Positions 16,264 to 31,273 of a stretch of DNA of 57,933 nucleotides are shown here, one piece after another (positions within the stretch are counted from its first letter, which is position 1; every line of letters starts with the position of its first letter). A model generated the notes under the pieces. It did not search any database, was not told the DNA's origin, and was given only the letters and a program-made list of their open reading frames with translations. The stretch spans positions 1 through 57,933 of the forward strand of contig CAITHK010000186.1 in the NCBI GenBank assembly GCA_903892175.1, given 5' to 3'. This stretch comes from an uncultured Burkholderiales bacterium (GTDB lineage Bacteria; Pseudomonadota; Gammaproteobacteria; Burkholderiales; Burkholderiaceae_C). Position numbers and translations under genes: made by a program.

Positions 16264-18096
16264 ATGGACCCACCCGGTCTCGAAACACTGGAAGCCAAAC
16301 ACATGATCACACGGCCCCTGCTCATTGCGCTTAAACGCGTGCTGCCTCACAAACAGCGCACCACGCTCGACATTTATTACGTTTTTTTCTCACTCTCTGC
16401 ACAAATCGCTTTGGCTTTTTTGGTGCCCTTGTTTTACAGCCTTGGCGAAACCCGAATTGCTGTTGCATGCCTGACTAGCCTGGGCGGCATCACCTTTGCC
16501 TTTGTCTTGTGGCTCAAAGGGCTGCCACGCTTGTGGGCGCAATCGATCGACCAGGCCGCCATGATGGGCATCATCTTTTATGTGGCCTGCATCGATGGCG
16601 GCATGCGGTCGTCGGCCATCGTGTGGTTGGTCATCGTGCCCATACTGCCCTTGTTTTCCTCCAACTCACGCAAAGTGGTGGGCTTTTGGCTTTGCGTGTC
16701 CTTGGCTTGCGTGATGAGCCTGTTGGCCTTGCAACTCACAGGCACGATCGAATTACACAGTCCACAAAGCAGCGGCTTGCTGATCAAGGACGCCGTGATC
16801 TATGTCATCTTGATCTATGCACAGTGGAGCCTCATTGATGCGATCGACTCCATGAACGTCACCTCCTTGCGAAACACCACACGGGCCAACATCAGCCTGA
16901 AACGGCTGTCGCAAGATTTGCAACAAGCCAATGCACACAAGGACCAGTTCTTGGCCATCGTCAGCCATGAAATGCGCACGCCCTTGAACGCAGTCATGGG
17001 CTATCTCAGCTTGATGAGCACCGACGAACGCATCACCCGCGACGTCAAAGAGTTTGTCACTGGCGCGCAAAACTCTGCCGCCCACCTGCTGACCGTGATC
17101 AACGACTTGTTGGACTTCTCCCAAATTCAAAACGGCAAGATCACCATGAACCCGCAAGTGTTCAACTTGCACACCATGCTGCGCACCACGCACAGCACAC
17201 TCAGCCCGCGCGCCATCGAACTGGGGCTGGACTACCACCTGCACCTTGACCCCAATGTGCCAGAGTGGATTTGTGCGGACCAGCACCGCCTGACCCAAGT
17301 CTTGGTCAACTTGCTGGGCAATGCGTTGAAGTTCACCGACAAAGGCCATGTGAAGATGCGTGTGGCTTTCAGCCCATCCACTCACAAACCGTCCACGGGC
17401 AAGTTGTTTGTGCATGTGAAAGACACGGGCCTGGGCATACCCGCTGATGCGCAGGCGCGGATCTTCGAACCATTCGTCCAACTCGCGCGCACCCAACCCG
17501 CCGCATCCCGACGCGATGCCTTGCGTGGCAATGGTCTGGGCTTGAGCATCAGCGACACCCTGATTAAAAGCCATGGAGGCGAATTGACGCTGCACAGCGT
17601 CGAGGGCCAAGGTTCGACTTTTTCATTTCAACTCCCGGTCCAACTCGCACCTGCACCACAGAAAACCACCCCGGTCTTGGAGAGTGTAGATACCACACCG
17701 CTCACACTGCTGATCGTGGACGACCATGCGGTCAACCGCTTGGTCGCCAAAACCACCATCCAACGTGCCTTGCCCAACGCACGGATTGAAGAAGCTGAAA
17801 ACGGCACCACGGGCTTGGCCAAGATGAGCGCCAACCTCTATGACTTGGTTCTGCTGGACCTGGTGATGCCAGACATTGATGGCATTGAGGTGATGCGCCG
17901 CGTTCGCACCACCTTGCCCGAACCCTTCAACCAAGTGCCCGTCATTGCCTTGACGGCCAACGTTGCCAGTGACGCCCTCAAAGCTTGCAAAGAAGTGGGC
18001 TTTGACGAAGTGATGCCCAAACCCTTTGACCGTCACACCTTGATCAACCGCGTTTTGCACTACAGCATCCGAAGCAACAACCTCCTGGAACCATGA
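16264..18096 (+). CDS. hybrid sensor histidine kinase / response regulator
   Basis: The protein has 610 residues. About five or six hydrophobic segments occupy residues 35-195 without a large periplasmic domain, so sensing is probably in the membrane or through a partner. The HisKA domain carries the phosphorylated histidine at about H235 in AIVSHEMRTPLNAVMGY. The ATPase domain shows LVNLLGNALKFTDKG, VKDTGLGIP and GNGLGLSIS. A C-terminal receiver domain has LLIVDDHAVNRL, the phospho-acceptor near D532 in LVLLDLVMPDIDG, and the lysine in MPKPFDRHTL. No output or Hpt domain and no adjacent regulator gene is seen, so signal must pass to an unlinked protein. The start could also be the ATG at 16303. 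Confidence 0.92.
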   Translation: MDPPGLETLEAKHMITRPLLIALKRVLPHKQRTTLDIYYVFFSLSAQIALAFLVPLFYSLGETRIAVACLTSLGGITFAFVLWLKGLPRLWAQSIDQAAMMGIIFYVACIDGGMRSSAIVWLVIVPILPLFSSNSRKVVGFWLCVSLACVMSLLALQLTGTIELHSPQSSGLLIKDAVIYVILIYAQWSLIDAIDSMNVTSLRNTTRANISLKRLSQDLQQANAHKDQFLAIVSHEMRTPLNAVMGYLSLMSTDERITRDVKEFVTGAQNSAAHLLTVINDLLDFSQIQNGKITMNPQVFNLHTMLRTTHSTLSPRAIELGLDYHLHLDPNVPEWICADQHRLTQVLVNLLGNALKFTDKGHVKMRVAFSPSTHKPSTGKLFVHVKDTGLGIPADAQARIFEPFVQLARTQPAASRRDALRGNGLGLSISDTLIKSHGGELTLHSVEGQGSTFSFQLPVQLAPAPQKTTPVLESVDTTPLTLLIVDDHAVNRLVAKTTIQRALPNARIEEAENGTTGLAKMSANLYDLVLLDLVMPDIDGIEVMRRVRTTLPEPFNQVPVIALTANVASDALKACKEVGFDEVMPKPFDRHTLINRVLHYSIRSNNLLEP

Positions 18097-18174
18097 GGTG
18101 GCATCAGGCGTGATCAGCACAGCGCCAAAAACTCAGCCGTCTATGATCATGGGTTGACTGCTGCTGCTCTCCCC

Positions 18175-19806
18175 ATGACCACCTATTTGAACGAAGTGCG
18201 CCGCCGGCGCACCTTTGCCATCATCTCCCACCCCGACGCGGGCAAAACCACGCTGACTGAAAAACTGCTGCTGTTCTCGGGCGCGATTCAAATCGCAGGT
18301 TCGGTCAAAGCGCGCAAAGCCAGCCGCCATGCCACCAGCGACTGGATGGAGATTGAAAAGCAACGCGGCATTTCGGTGGCGTCATCGGTCATGCAAATGC
18401 TCTACCGCGACCACGTCATCAACCTGCTCGACACCCCGGGCCACAAAGACTTCAGCGAAGACACCTACCGCGTGCTCACCGCCGTGGACTCGGCACTCAT
18501 GGTGATCGACGCCGCCAACGGTGTGGAAGCGCAAACCCGCCGCTTGATCGAGGTGTGCCGTCAACGCGACACCCCCATCATCACCTTCGTCAACAAAATG
18601 GACCGTGAGGTGCGCGACCCGCTCGACATCCTGGACGAAGTGGAGCGCGAACTCGGCATGCCCTGCGTGCCCATGACCTGGCCCGTGGGCCAAGGCAAAT
18701 CATTTGGCGGCATCATTAACCTGCGCACCCAAGCCATGACCGTGTTTGACTCCGGCAGCGAGCGCTTGCCGCAAGACTTTGAAACACACCCGCTGGCACA
18801 ACAAGAGCAACTCGCCCAACGTTTTGGCAGCGACTGGGTGGCCGCCATGGAAAGCATGGAGCTGGCCACCGGTGCCTCGCCCAGCTTTGACAAAGAAGCC
18901 TTCTTGGCTGGCAAACAAACCCCGGTGTTTTTTGGCTCCGGCGTGAACAACTTTGGTGTGATGGAAGTGCTCGACGCCTTGGTCGACCTGGCCCCCTCGC
19001 CGCGCCCCCGCATGAGCCACCTGATGGTCAACAAACAAGCAGTGGACAAAACCATCCAGCCCGAAGACGCCGGTTTTTCTGGCGTGGTGTTCAAGGTGCA
19101 AGCCAACATGGATGCCAACCACCGCGACCGCATTGCCTTTGTGCGCGTGGCCTCGGGCCATTACAAGCCAGGCATGAAACTCAAGGTGCAACGCACCGCC
19201 AAAGAACTGCGCCCCACTTCGGTGGTGACGTTTCTGAGTCAACGCCGCGAAGCGGTAGACGAAGCCTTTGCGGGCGACATCATCGGCTTCACCACCCATG
19301 GCGGCGTGCAACTGGGCGACACCATCACCGATGGCGCAGCCTTGCAATTCACCGGCCTGCCCTTCTTTGCGCCCGAGTTGTTCATGACCGTGATTCTGAA
19401 AAACCCGCTGCGTACCAAACAGCTGCAAACCGGCTTGGAACAGTTAGGCGAAGAAGGTGCCATTCAGGTGTTCAAGCCCGAAGTGGGGGGCGCCATGTTG
19501 CTGGGGGCCATTGGTCAACTGCAATTCGAAGTGGTGCAACACCGGCTCAAGGCCGAGTACGACTGCGATGTGCGCTTAGAAAACAGCAGTTACACCGGTG
19601 CTCGGTGGATCACCGCCGACACCCCCGCCGAGTTGCGCGAATTCACCCACGCCTACCCACAACGCATGGCCTTGGACGCGGCCAACACCTTGGCCTATTT
19701 GTGCACGTCCCCGTACGACGTGCGCTTGGCACAAGAACGCTTTCCAAAGATTCACTTCCACCCCTTGCGTGAGCATGCGGGGTTGGCGTTGTCTTCGGCG
19801 GGTTGA
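18175..19806 (+). CDS. prfC: peptide chain release factor 3
   Basis: This 543-residue translational GTPase ejects RF1/RF2 from the ribosome after peptide release. G motifs are visible: ISHPDAGKTTLTEKLL (G1), RGISVASSVM (G2), LDTPGHKDFSEDTYR (G3) and TFVNKMDREVRD (G4). RRRRTFAIISHPDAGK is the RF3 N-terminus, so the ATG at 18175 was preferred to an in-frame TTG at 18154. Domains II and III follow at normal length. The gene is monocistronic, downstream of the kinase and convergent with the uvrA-like gene. Confidence 0.96.
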   Translation: MTTYLNEVRRRRTFAIISHPDAGKTTLTEKLLLFSGAIQIAGSVKARKASRHATSDWMEIEKQRGISVASSVMQMLYRDHVINLLDTPGHKDFSEDTYRVLTAVDSALMVIDAANGVEAQTRRLIEVCRQRDTPIITFVNKMDREVRDPLDILDEVERELGMPCVPMTWPVGQGKSFGGIINLRTQAMTVFDSGSERLPQDFETHPLAQQEQLAQRFGSDWVAAMESMELATGASPSFDKEAFLAGKQTPVFFGSGVNNFGVMEVLDALVDLAPSPRPRMSHLMVNKQAVDKTIQPEDAGFSGVVFKVQANMDANHRDRIAFVRVASGHYKPGMKLKVQRTAKELRPTSVVTFLSQRREAVDEAFAGDIIGFTTHGGVQLGDTITDGAALQFTGLPFFAPELFMTVILKNPLRTKQLQTGLEQLGEEGAIQVFKPEVGGAMLLGAIGQLQFEVVQHRLKAEYDCDVRLENSSYTGARWITADTPAELREFTHAYPQRMALDAANTLAYLCTSPYDVRLAQERFPKIHFHPLREHAGLALSSAG

Positions 19807-19835
19807 TCTTTGCTTCTTTGGTGGGTGGCAAAGAG

Positions 19836-19908
19836 AGGCTCAGGGGCATGGCCCTAGGCTCCTCTTCGCTGCGCTCAGAATGTCGCGACGGGCAACGCCC
19901 CTGAGCCT
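19836..19908. repeat. palindromic intergenic repeat containing a shared 30-base core
   Basis: Perfect 12-base arms, AGGCTCAGGGGC (19836-19847) and GCCCCTGAGCCT (19897-19908), enclose a core at 19857-19886. That core matches 29 of 30 bases at 23314-23343 inside the uvrA-like gene. It lies in the 155-base gap between the convergent prfC and uvrA-like genes, a usual place for REP-like elements, and might also act as a terminator. Confidence 0.8.
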
Positions 19909-19961
19909 GTCTTCTTGTGGGTCGACATACAACAGCTCGCAGCACAAAAACCAAGCGTCAA

Positions 19962-25853
<5,892 letters not shown>

Positions 25854-25943
25854 GGAGCGGGGGTCTTTCTAGTGTGGCCAACATTCTAGGCAGCGCCACC
25901 TCTCCCAGCGCTTTGGCGGGGCATTGCAAGACGCCCCAAAACA

Positions 25944-25967
25944 AAAACGCCGCGGCTGCGGCGTTTT
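25944..25967 (-). terminator. intrinsic terminator after the small membrane protein gene
   Basis: Arms AAAACGCCGC (25944-25953) and GCGGCGTTTT (25958-25967) form a perfect 10-base stem with a GGCT loop. Read on the minus strand it ends in a T-rich run, 23 bases past the stop of the small gene. Confidence 0.85.
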
Positions 25968-25990
25968 GTGAAAGCATCCAGAATCCAGCC

Positions 25991-26173
25991 TTACTTGGCG
26001 GCTGACGCTTCTGTGGCGGGGGCCGAGGCGGGGCCAGAAGCCGCTTCCGCAGGCGCATGGATCGCTTCCTCGCCATGTTTTTCACCGCCCATGTCCAAAC
26101 TGTTGCCACCTTTCATGATGACAAACAGGGCCAAGGCCGCAAAGATGATGAATCCAATGAAAATTTTCAACAT
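25991..26173 (-). CDS. small single-pass membrane protein of unknown function
   Basis: This 60-residue protein has an N-terminal hydrophobic helix, MLKIFIGFIIFAALALFVIM (residues 1-20), followed by a hydrophilic tail ending in an Ala/Pro/Ser-rich segment (PAEAASGPASAPATEASAAK). The ATG at 26173 has GGAG at the right distance (7 bases); a TTG two codons upstream is the alternative. Terminators flank it on both sides, so it is an independent transcription unit. I recognise no domain. The strong ribosome-binding site, flanking terminators and membrane segment support a real gene. Confidence 0.7.
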   Translation of the reverse strand: MLKIFIGFIIFAALALFVIMKGGNSLDMGGEKHGEEAIHAPAEAASGPASAPATEASAAK

Positions 26174-26197
26174 ACACAATCTCCGAAATCACTAAAA

Positions 26198-26220
26198 AGC
26201 CCTCCACAAGGGAGGGCTTG
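26198..26220 (-). terminator. intrinsic terminator after the MHS transporter
   Basis: Arms AAGCCCTCC (26198-26206) and GGAGGGCTT (26212-26220) form a 9-base stem. On the minus strand the hairpin is followed by TTTTTAG. It lies 40 bases downstream of the transporter stop. Confidence 0.85.
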
Positions 26221-26260
26221 AATGTAGCAGCCAGGTCATCCCTGGGTGCCGGAACAAAGG

Positions 26261-28024
26261 TCAGTCGTTTTCGTAAATGTCCACGTCTTTGGTTTCTTTG
26301 ATGAACAACATGCCGATGACAAACGTCATACCGGCCACGATGATCGGATACCACAAGCCGTTGTACATATTGCCAGTCTGCGCCACGATGGCAAACGCCG
26401 TGGTGGGCAGCAAGCCGCCGAACCAACCGTTGCCAATGTGATAAGGCAAAGACATCGAGGTGTAGCGAATGCGGGTGGGGAACATCTCCACCAACATGGC
26501 AGCAATGGGGCCATACACCATGGTGACCAAGATCACCAAGTAGGTGAGGATGATGGTTACTTTCACGCTGTCCACGCGAGCGGGATCCGCCTTGGTGGGG
26601 TAGCCGGCAGCTTTGAGTGCGCCGCTCAAGTTGGCCGTCAACACGGCGTTTTTGTTCTTCTTGTCGTCCGACAACTCCTTGACCGAGGCTTCCGCTGCAG
26701 CCACGGCCTTGTCGTCCACAGGCGAAGCGGCTTTCAAGTCAGCCACTTTCTTGTCGGCAGCTTCTTTGGCGGCGGCAATTTCTTCAGGCGTGACCGCCAC
26801 GTTGATCACCGTCTCGCCCACTTTGATGGTGGCCTTGGTGCCTGCGGGTGCCACCGCATTGGAGTAGCTCACTGAACTGGCTGCCAATTTTTGTTTGGCA
26901 ATGTCGCACGAGCTGGTGAACTTCACCGTGCCGGTGGGGTTGAACTGGAACGAGCATTCGGCTGGATCTGCCGTCACCACCACTTGGCTCTTTTGTTGGG
27001 CTTCGTACAAGGCGGGGTTGGCCGCTTTAGTCAAAGCCTCAAACACGGGGAAGTAGGTCAACACAGCCAACAAACATCCCAGCATGATGATGGGCTTGCG
27101 ACCAATTTTGTCGGACAGCGAACCAAAAACGATGAAGAACGGCGTGCCGATCAACAGCGACACAGCCACAAAGATGTTGGCCGTTGCGCCGTCCACCTTG
27201 AGCGCTTGGGTCAAGAAGAACAGCGCATAGAACTGGCCCGAGTACCAGACCACCGCCTGACCGGCGGTCAGGCCGATCAAGGCCAAGATCACGATCTTGA
27301 GGTTTTTCCACTGACCAAATGATTCGGTCAAAGGCGCCTTGGAGGTTTTACCTTCAGACTTCATTTTCTGGAAAGCAGGTGACTCGTTCATCGACAAGCG
27401 GATGTAGACCGACACGGCCAACAAAGCGATCGACACGATGAACGGCACGCGCCAGCCCCACTCGGCGAAGTCGGCTTCACCCAGGGCCGTGCGGGTGCCC
27501 AAAATCACCATCAACGACAGGAACAAGCCCATCGTGGCGGTGGTTTGAATCCAGGATGTGTAGGCCCCACGCTTGTCGTGCGGCGCATGTTCTGCGACGT
27601 AGGTGGCAGCGCCACCGTACTCGCCACCCAAGGCCAAGCCTTGCAACAAACGCAAACAAATCAAAATGACAGGCGCCGCGACACCAATGCTGGCGTAGTT
27701 CGGCAAGATGCCCACGATGAAGGTGGACAAACCCATGATCAGAATAGTCACCAAGAAGGTGTACTTGCGACCGATCATGTCGCCCAAGCGGCCAAAGAAA
27801 ATAGCGCCAAACGGACGCACGATGAAGCCCGCAGCAAATGCCAGCAGCGCAAAGATGAAGGCAGAACCTTCGTCCAAGCCACTGAAGAATTGTTTGGCGA
27901 TGATGGCCGCCAAAGAACCATACAAATAAAAGTCGTACCACTCAAAAACCGTGCCCAACGAAGAGGCGAAGATCACCTTCTTCTCTTCGGCCGTCATGGG
28001 ACGATCCACGTCTAGTGTTGCCAT
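26261..28024 (-). CDS. MFS transporter, metabolite:H+ symporter (MHS) type, with long extra loop
   Basis: This 587-residue inner-membrane permease has about 12 hydrophobic segments. The MFS loop signatures are FFGRLGDMIGRKYTFLVTI between helices 2 and 3 and FGSLSDKIGRKPIIM in the second half. GGEYGGAATYVAEHAP is characteristic of the MHS group (ShiA, ProP, KgtP, CitA relatives). MHS proteins are usually 430-560 residues; here a hydrophilic stretch of about 135 residues (roughly 345-480) separates helices 9 and 10. That stretch has two cysteines (AECSFQF and SSCDIAK) and a charged helical part (EEIAAAKEAADKKVADLKAA). By topology it should face the periplasm. The substrate is not predictable, though organic acids are usual. 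GAGGAGAG precedes the ATG. Confidence 0.9.
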   Translation of the reverse strand: MATLDVDRPMTAEEKKVIFASSLGTVFEWYDFYLYGSLAAIIAKQFFSGLDEGSAFIFALLAFAAGFIVRPFGAIFFGRLGDMIGRKYTFLVTILIMGLSTFIVGILPNYASIGVAAPVILICLRLLQGLALGGEYGGAATYVAEHAPHDKRGAYTSWIQTTATMGLFLSLMVILGTRTALGEADFAEWGWRVPFIVSIALLAVSVYIRLSMNESPAFQKMKSEGKTSKAPLTESFGQWKNLKIVILALIGLTAGQAVVWYSGQFYALFFLTQALKVDGATANIFVAVSLLIGTPFFIVFGSLSDKIGRKPIIMLGCLLAVLTYFPVFEALTKAANPALYEAQQKSQVVVTADPAECSFQFNPTGTVKFTSSCDIAKQKLAASSVSYSNAVAPAGTKATIKVGETVINVAVTPEEIAAAKEAADKKVADLKAASPVDDKAVAAAEASVKELSDDKKNKNAVLTANLSGALKAAGYPTKADPARVDSVKVTIILTYLVILVTMVYGPIAAMLVEMFPTRIRYTSMSLPYHIGNGWFGGLLPTTAFAIVAQTGNMYNGLWYPIIVAGMTFVIGMLFIKETKDVDIYEND

Positions 28025-28420
28025 GTTGTTGCTCTCCTCAAAAAATGATTTCAGCGCCTAGCAGGCGCTGTGCCGCGCAACTATCAGAGCCTTCACTGAC
28101 CGTATTCTGACAACGCAAAACCACGCATGTGCAATGAACTGAGGCGTCCAGGCAGAAACCAAGCGCAAACCCTGCGTCTATTTTTTTAGATGTGAAATAA
28201 AGCAGCAAACAAGTGGGTTTTAGATGAGAGGTCAGCGACCCAAAGCCTAGGGTTTTCGATAGCAAAAAAAAAGATGTATCTATTGGTGCGCCGGGTCGTG
28301 CAGTTTTATAAGCCATATTGAGCGTAAGGACTTGGTCAGTCCATCTCTTGAGAATCGCGCAACCAGCGCAAAGCCACACCGTGATTTGCGTCTGCTCATC
28401 TCTCTACAAAGGAAATTCAT
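28025..28420. promoter_or_regulatory. 396-base divergent regulatory region (MHS transporter / DUF485-actP)
   Basis: No gene is supported here. On the minus-strand side a short hairpin AGCGCCT-AGC-AGGCGCT (28053-28069) followed by a T-run lies in the leader of the transporter gene. On the plus side AAGGAAATTCAT precedes the DUF485 start. The centre is AT-rich, with poly-A tracts near 28264-28272. Promoter hexamers are ambiguous and no operator palindrome was recognised. Confidence 0.45.
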
Positions 28421-28729
28421 ATGAGTGATCCAGTGGTCGACAAGATCCAGAACCACCCGAAATACAAAGAGCTGCGCGCCAAACGCGGTGGCTTCGGCTG
28501 GTTTCTCACCGTGTTGATGTTGGTCGTGTACTACGGCTACATCGCATTGATTGCTTTCAACAAGCCGTTCCTGGCTCAGCCCATCGGTTCAGGCGTCACC
28601 ACTTTGGGCATTCCCATTGGCATGGGTGTGATTGTGTTCACCATTGTGATCACGGGCATCTATGTTCGTCGCGCCAACAGCGAGTACGACACGCTGACCA
28701 AAGAAATTTTGAAGGACGCCACCCAATGA
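28421..28729 (+). CDS. DUF485 family membrane protein, partner of acetate symporter
   Basis: This 102-residue protein has two transmembrane helices. The DUF485 pattern is clear: [45 protein letters not shown] and [16 protein letters not shown]. In many proteobacteria the gene (yjcH in E. coli) precedes actP and is co-transcribed. Here its TGA overlaps the ATG of the symporter (ATGA), so coupling is near certain. Its molecular role is unknown; an accessory role in the symporter is usually assumed. Confidence 0.93.
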   Translation: MSDPVVDKIQNHPKYKELRAKRGGFGWFLTVLMLVVYYGYIALIAFNKPFLAQPIGSGVTTLGIPIGMGVIVFTIVITGIYVRRANSEYDTLTKEILKDATQ

Positions 28730-30540
28730 AAAAACTCTCATTCCTTTTAAGCGCTTTGCTGGGCCTGATGGTCTGCGGTGCTGCGCTAGCCGCTGGCGGC
28801 GATGTGGGCGAAACCGCCAAACAAGCCACCAACTGGACCGCCATTGGCATGTTCGCCACCTTCGTAGCAGGCACCTTATGGATCACCAAATGGGCGGCCT
28901 CTAAGACACGGTCTGCCGCTGATTTCTACACTGCAGGTGGCGGCATCACCGGCTTTCAAAACGGCTTGGCCATCGCGGGCGACTACATGTCTGCCGCATC
29001 GTTCCTCGGCATTTCGGCTGCAGTGATGGCCAGTGGCTATGACGGCCTGATTTACTCCATCGGTTTTTTGGTCGGCTGGCCAGTCATCACCTTCTTGATG
29101 GCTGAACGTCTGCGCAACCTGGGCAAGTTCACCTTTGCCGACGTGGCAGGCTACCGCTTCAAGCAAACTCCGATTCGCGCTTTTGCCGCGTCGGGCACTT
29201 TGGTGGTGGTGGCCTTCTATCTGATCGCTCAGATGGTGGGTGCGGGTCAATTGATCAAGCTGCTGTTTGGCTTGGAATACTGGATGGCGGTGGTCATCGT
29301 CGGCGCGCTGATGATGGTCTATGTGTTGTTTGGCGGCATGACCGCCACCACCTGGGTGCAAATCATCAAGGCGTGCATGTTGCTCGCCGGCGTGACCTTC
29401 ATGGCGGTGATGGTGTTGGCACAGTTTGGTTTCAGCCCTGAAGCCTTGTTTGCCAAAGGCGTGCTCGTGAAATCCATGATCGCAGCCAACGCCAAGGAAG
29501 CCGCCATGGTTGCGGCCGCGGCCTCGGCGGCCATGGCTGCCACCCCTGAAGCCCAAGCCGCCGCCTCTGCGGCCCTGGCCACGGCAACGGCACTCGACCC
29601 CGACAAAGCAGGCTTGTCCATCATGGGCCCTGGCGGCTTCATCAAAGACCCCATCTCTGCCATCAGCTTTGGCATGGCCTTGATGTTTGGTACCGCCGGT
29701 TTGCCCCACATCCTGATGCGCTTCTTCACGGTGCCAGACGCCAAAGAAGCCCGCAAATCGGTGCTATGGGCCACCACCTGGATTGGCTACTTCTATGTGC
29801 TGATCTTCATCATCGGTTTTGGTGCCATCACCTTGGTGTTGACCAACCCTGAGATGTCCGATGTTGCCAAAGGCATCATCAAAGGAGGCGCAGGCACGGC
29901 CAACATGGCGGCAGTTCTGGTGGCCAAAACGGTGGGCGGCGACGTCTTCTATGGCTTCATCTCGGCGGTGGCTTTTGCCACCATCTTGGCCGTGGTGGCG
30001 GGCTTGACGCTGTCGGGCGCCTCTGCGGTGTCACACGACTTGTACGCCACGGTGTTCAAGAAGGGCAACGCCGACAGCGCGGCCGAGTTGCGTGTCTCTC
30101 GCATCACCACCGTGGCACTGGGCGTCATCGCCGTGGTGTTGGGTATTGCGTTTGAGAAACAAAACATCGCCTTCATGGTGGCACTGGCCTTCGCGATCGC
30201 CGCATCGGCCAACTTCCCCGTGCTGTTCATGTCGGTGCTGTGGAAAGACTGCACCACCAAAGGCGCTGTGATTGGCGGCTTCTTGGGCTTGGTCTCGTCA
30301 GTCGCCTTGACGGTGGTATCGCCCTCGGTGTGGGAAGCCACGCTGGGCAACCCCAAAGGCTCCGCCTTGTTCCCTTACGCCTCACCGGCTTTGTTCTCGA
30401 TGACGATTGGTTTCGTGGGCATCTGGTTGTTCTCCATCTTGGACAACAGCCAAGACGCCAAGAACGAGCGTGCTGCGTTTGCGGCTCAGCAAGTGCGTTC
30501 AGAAACAGGCTATGGTGCCTCGGGCGCTTCGGGCCATTGA
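28726..30540 (+). CDS. actP: ActP-type cation/acetate symporter
   Basis: This 604-residue sodium:solute symporter starts with a signal-like segment ([22 protein letters not shown]). Conserved symporter marks are [23 protein letters not shown] cut into [38 protein letters not shown] and [20 protein letters not shown], then [14 protein letters not shown]. The usual ActP length is about 550; the difference is mostly an alanine-rich loop (about residues 250-290) before the [11 protein letters not shown] block. The family imports acetate and related short acids with Na+ or H+. The partner DUF485 gene is upstream and overlapping. A strong terminator follows. Confidence 0.93.
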   Translation: MKKLSFLLSALLGLMVCGAALAAGGDVGETAKQATNWTAIGMFATFVAGTLWITKWAASKTRSAADFYTAGGGITGFQNGLAIAGDYMSAASFLGISAAVMASGYDGLIYSIGFLVGWPVITFLMAERLRNLGKFTFADVAGYRFKQTPIRAFAASGTLVVVAFYLIAQMVGAGQLIKLLFGLEYWMAVVIVGALMMVYVLFGGMTATTWVQIIKACMLLAGVTFMAVMVLAQFGFSPEALFAKGVLVKSMIAANAKEAAMVAAAASAAMAATPEAQAAASAALATATALDPDKAGLSIMGPGGFIKDPISAISFGMALMFGTAGLPHILMRFFTVPDAKEARKSVLWATTWIGYFYVLIFIIGFGAITLVLTNPEMSDVAKGIIKGGAGTANMAAVLVAKTVGGDVFYGFISAVAFATILAVVAGLTLSGASAVSHDLYATVFKKGNADSAAELRVSRITTVALGVIAVVLGIAFEKQNIAFMVALAFAIAASANFPVLFMSVLWKDCTTKGAVIGGFLGLVSSVALTVVSPSVWEATLGNPKGSALFPYASPALFSMTIGFVGIWLFSILDNSQDAKNERAAFAAQQVRSETGYGASGASGH

Positions 30541-30572
30541 TCGACACGTCAGAGCGCTTCCTACGCTCTGCC

Positions 30573-30608
30573 AAAACCGGGCAAGCTTCACCGCTTGTCC
30601 GGTTTTTT
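30573..30608 (+). terminator. intrinsic terminator after actP
   Basis: AAAACCGGGCAAGC (30573-30586) pairs with GCTTGTCCGGTTTT (starting 30593), with one mismatch, and ends in TTTTTT. A shorter hairpin, CAGAGCG/CGCTCTG, precedes it at 30550-30570. The exonuclease gene converges from the other side. Confidence 0.85.
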
Positions 30609-30613
30609 GTTGC

Positions 30614-31273
30614 TCAGTCGCCCCGCAACTGGCGCAGTTTGATGAAGGCCAACGCAGCCATCACCGCATCATTCAAGGCGTCGTGCGCCTCACGCACCGG
30701 CAAATCCAAATCGGCCATCAAGGTGGCAAAGCGCAAATCGATGTTGGGATAGGTCTGCTGTTCGTAAGGCAGCATCTGGCGAAACTTGTGGTCGTAATAC
30801 ATCGCCGAGACTTCGATTTTTGGCTGCGGCAAACCCTGCCCCAACAGGGGCCACAAGGCGCGGTTGAGCATGGCCACATCGAACTCGAGGTAATAGCCCA
30901 CGATCGGACGCGCGCCGATGAAGCAAAGAAGTTGCTTCATGGCCTCATCGATCGACAAACCCTGCGCCACATCTTGCTCACGCAATCGGTGGATGCGCAC
31001 GCTCTCTGGCGAGACACCGCGCTCCGGGCGCACCAACAACTCCAAACGTTCGCTGGTCATGATGCGCTGCCCCACGATGCGCACCGCGCCAATGGAGATG
31101 ATTTCATCGCTGCCCACGTTCAAGCCCGTGGTCTCGCAATCCAGCGCCACCCATTCGTTGGGCGGAGGCGGCTCAAACATGAAGCGAAACTCCGGCAAGC
31201 CCAAGTGATAAATCAACCACTCTCGCTTGATGGAGGGCCACCAGCTGCTCGGGTTGAACAAGGTGCTGATCAC
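30614..31273 (-). CDS. DnaQ-like DEDDh 3'-5' exonuclease
   Basis: The protein has 219 residues. After an extension of about 40 residues (SSWWPSIKREWLIYHLGLPE), the exonuclease core shows Exo I WVALDCETTGLN (D-x-E), Exo II VGYYLEFDVAMLNRAL and Exo III REAHDALNDAVMAA (H-x4-D). It is therefore a DEDDh nuclease related to the Pol III epsilon subunit, but it lacks the polymerase-binding tail, so it probably processes DNA, RNA or a small nucleotide. Its ATG overlaps the TGA of the DUF294 gene by ATGA, so the two proteins act together or are at least co-expressed. The acetate permease lies immediately convergent. Confidence 0.9.
   Translation of the reverse strand: MISTLFNPSSWWPSIKREWLIYHLGLPEFRFMFEPPPPNEWVALDCETTGLNVGSDEIISIGAVRIVGQRIMTSERLELLVRPERGVSPESVRIHRLREQDVAQGLSIDEAMKQLLCFIGARPIVGYYLEFDVAMLNRALWPLLGQGLPQPKIEVSAMYYDHKFRQMLPYEQQTYPNIDLRFATLMADLDLPVREAHDALNDAVMAALAFIKLRQLRGD

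Noticed and set aside
18154-18174. TTG start for prfC 21 bases upstream
   Set aside because: The ATG at 18175 gives the RF3 N-terminus; no better ribosome-binding site is seen for the TTG.
28038-28379. A 113-residue minus-strand frame between the transporter and DUF485 genes
   Set aside because: The frame includes the leader hairpin and poly-A tract, has no ribosome-binding site or family similarity, and sits in a promoter zone.
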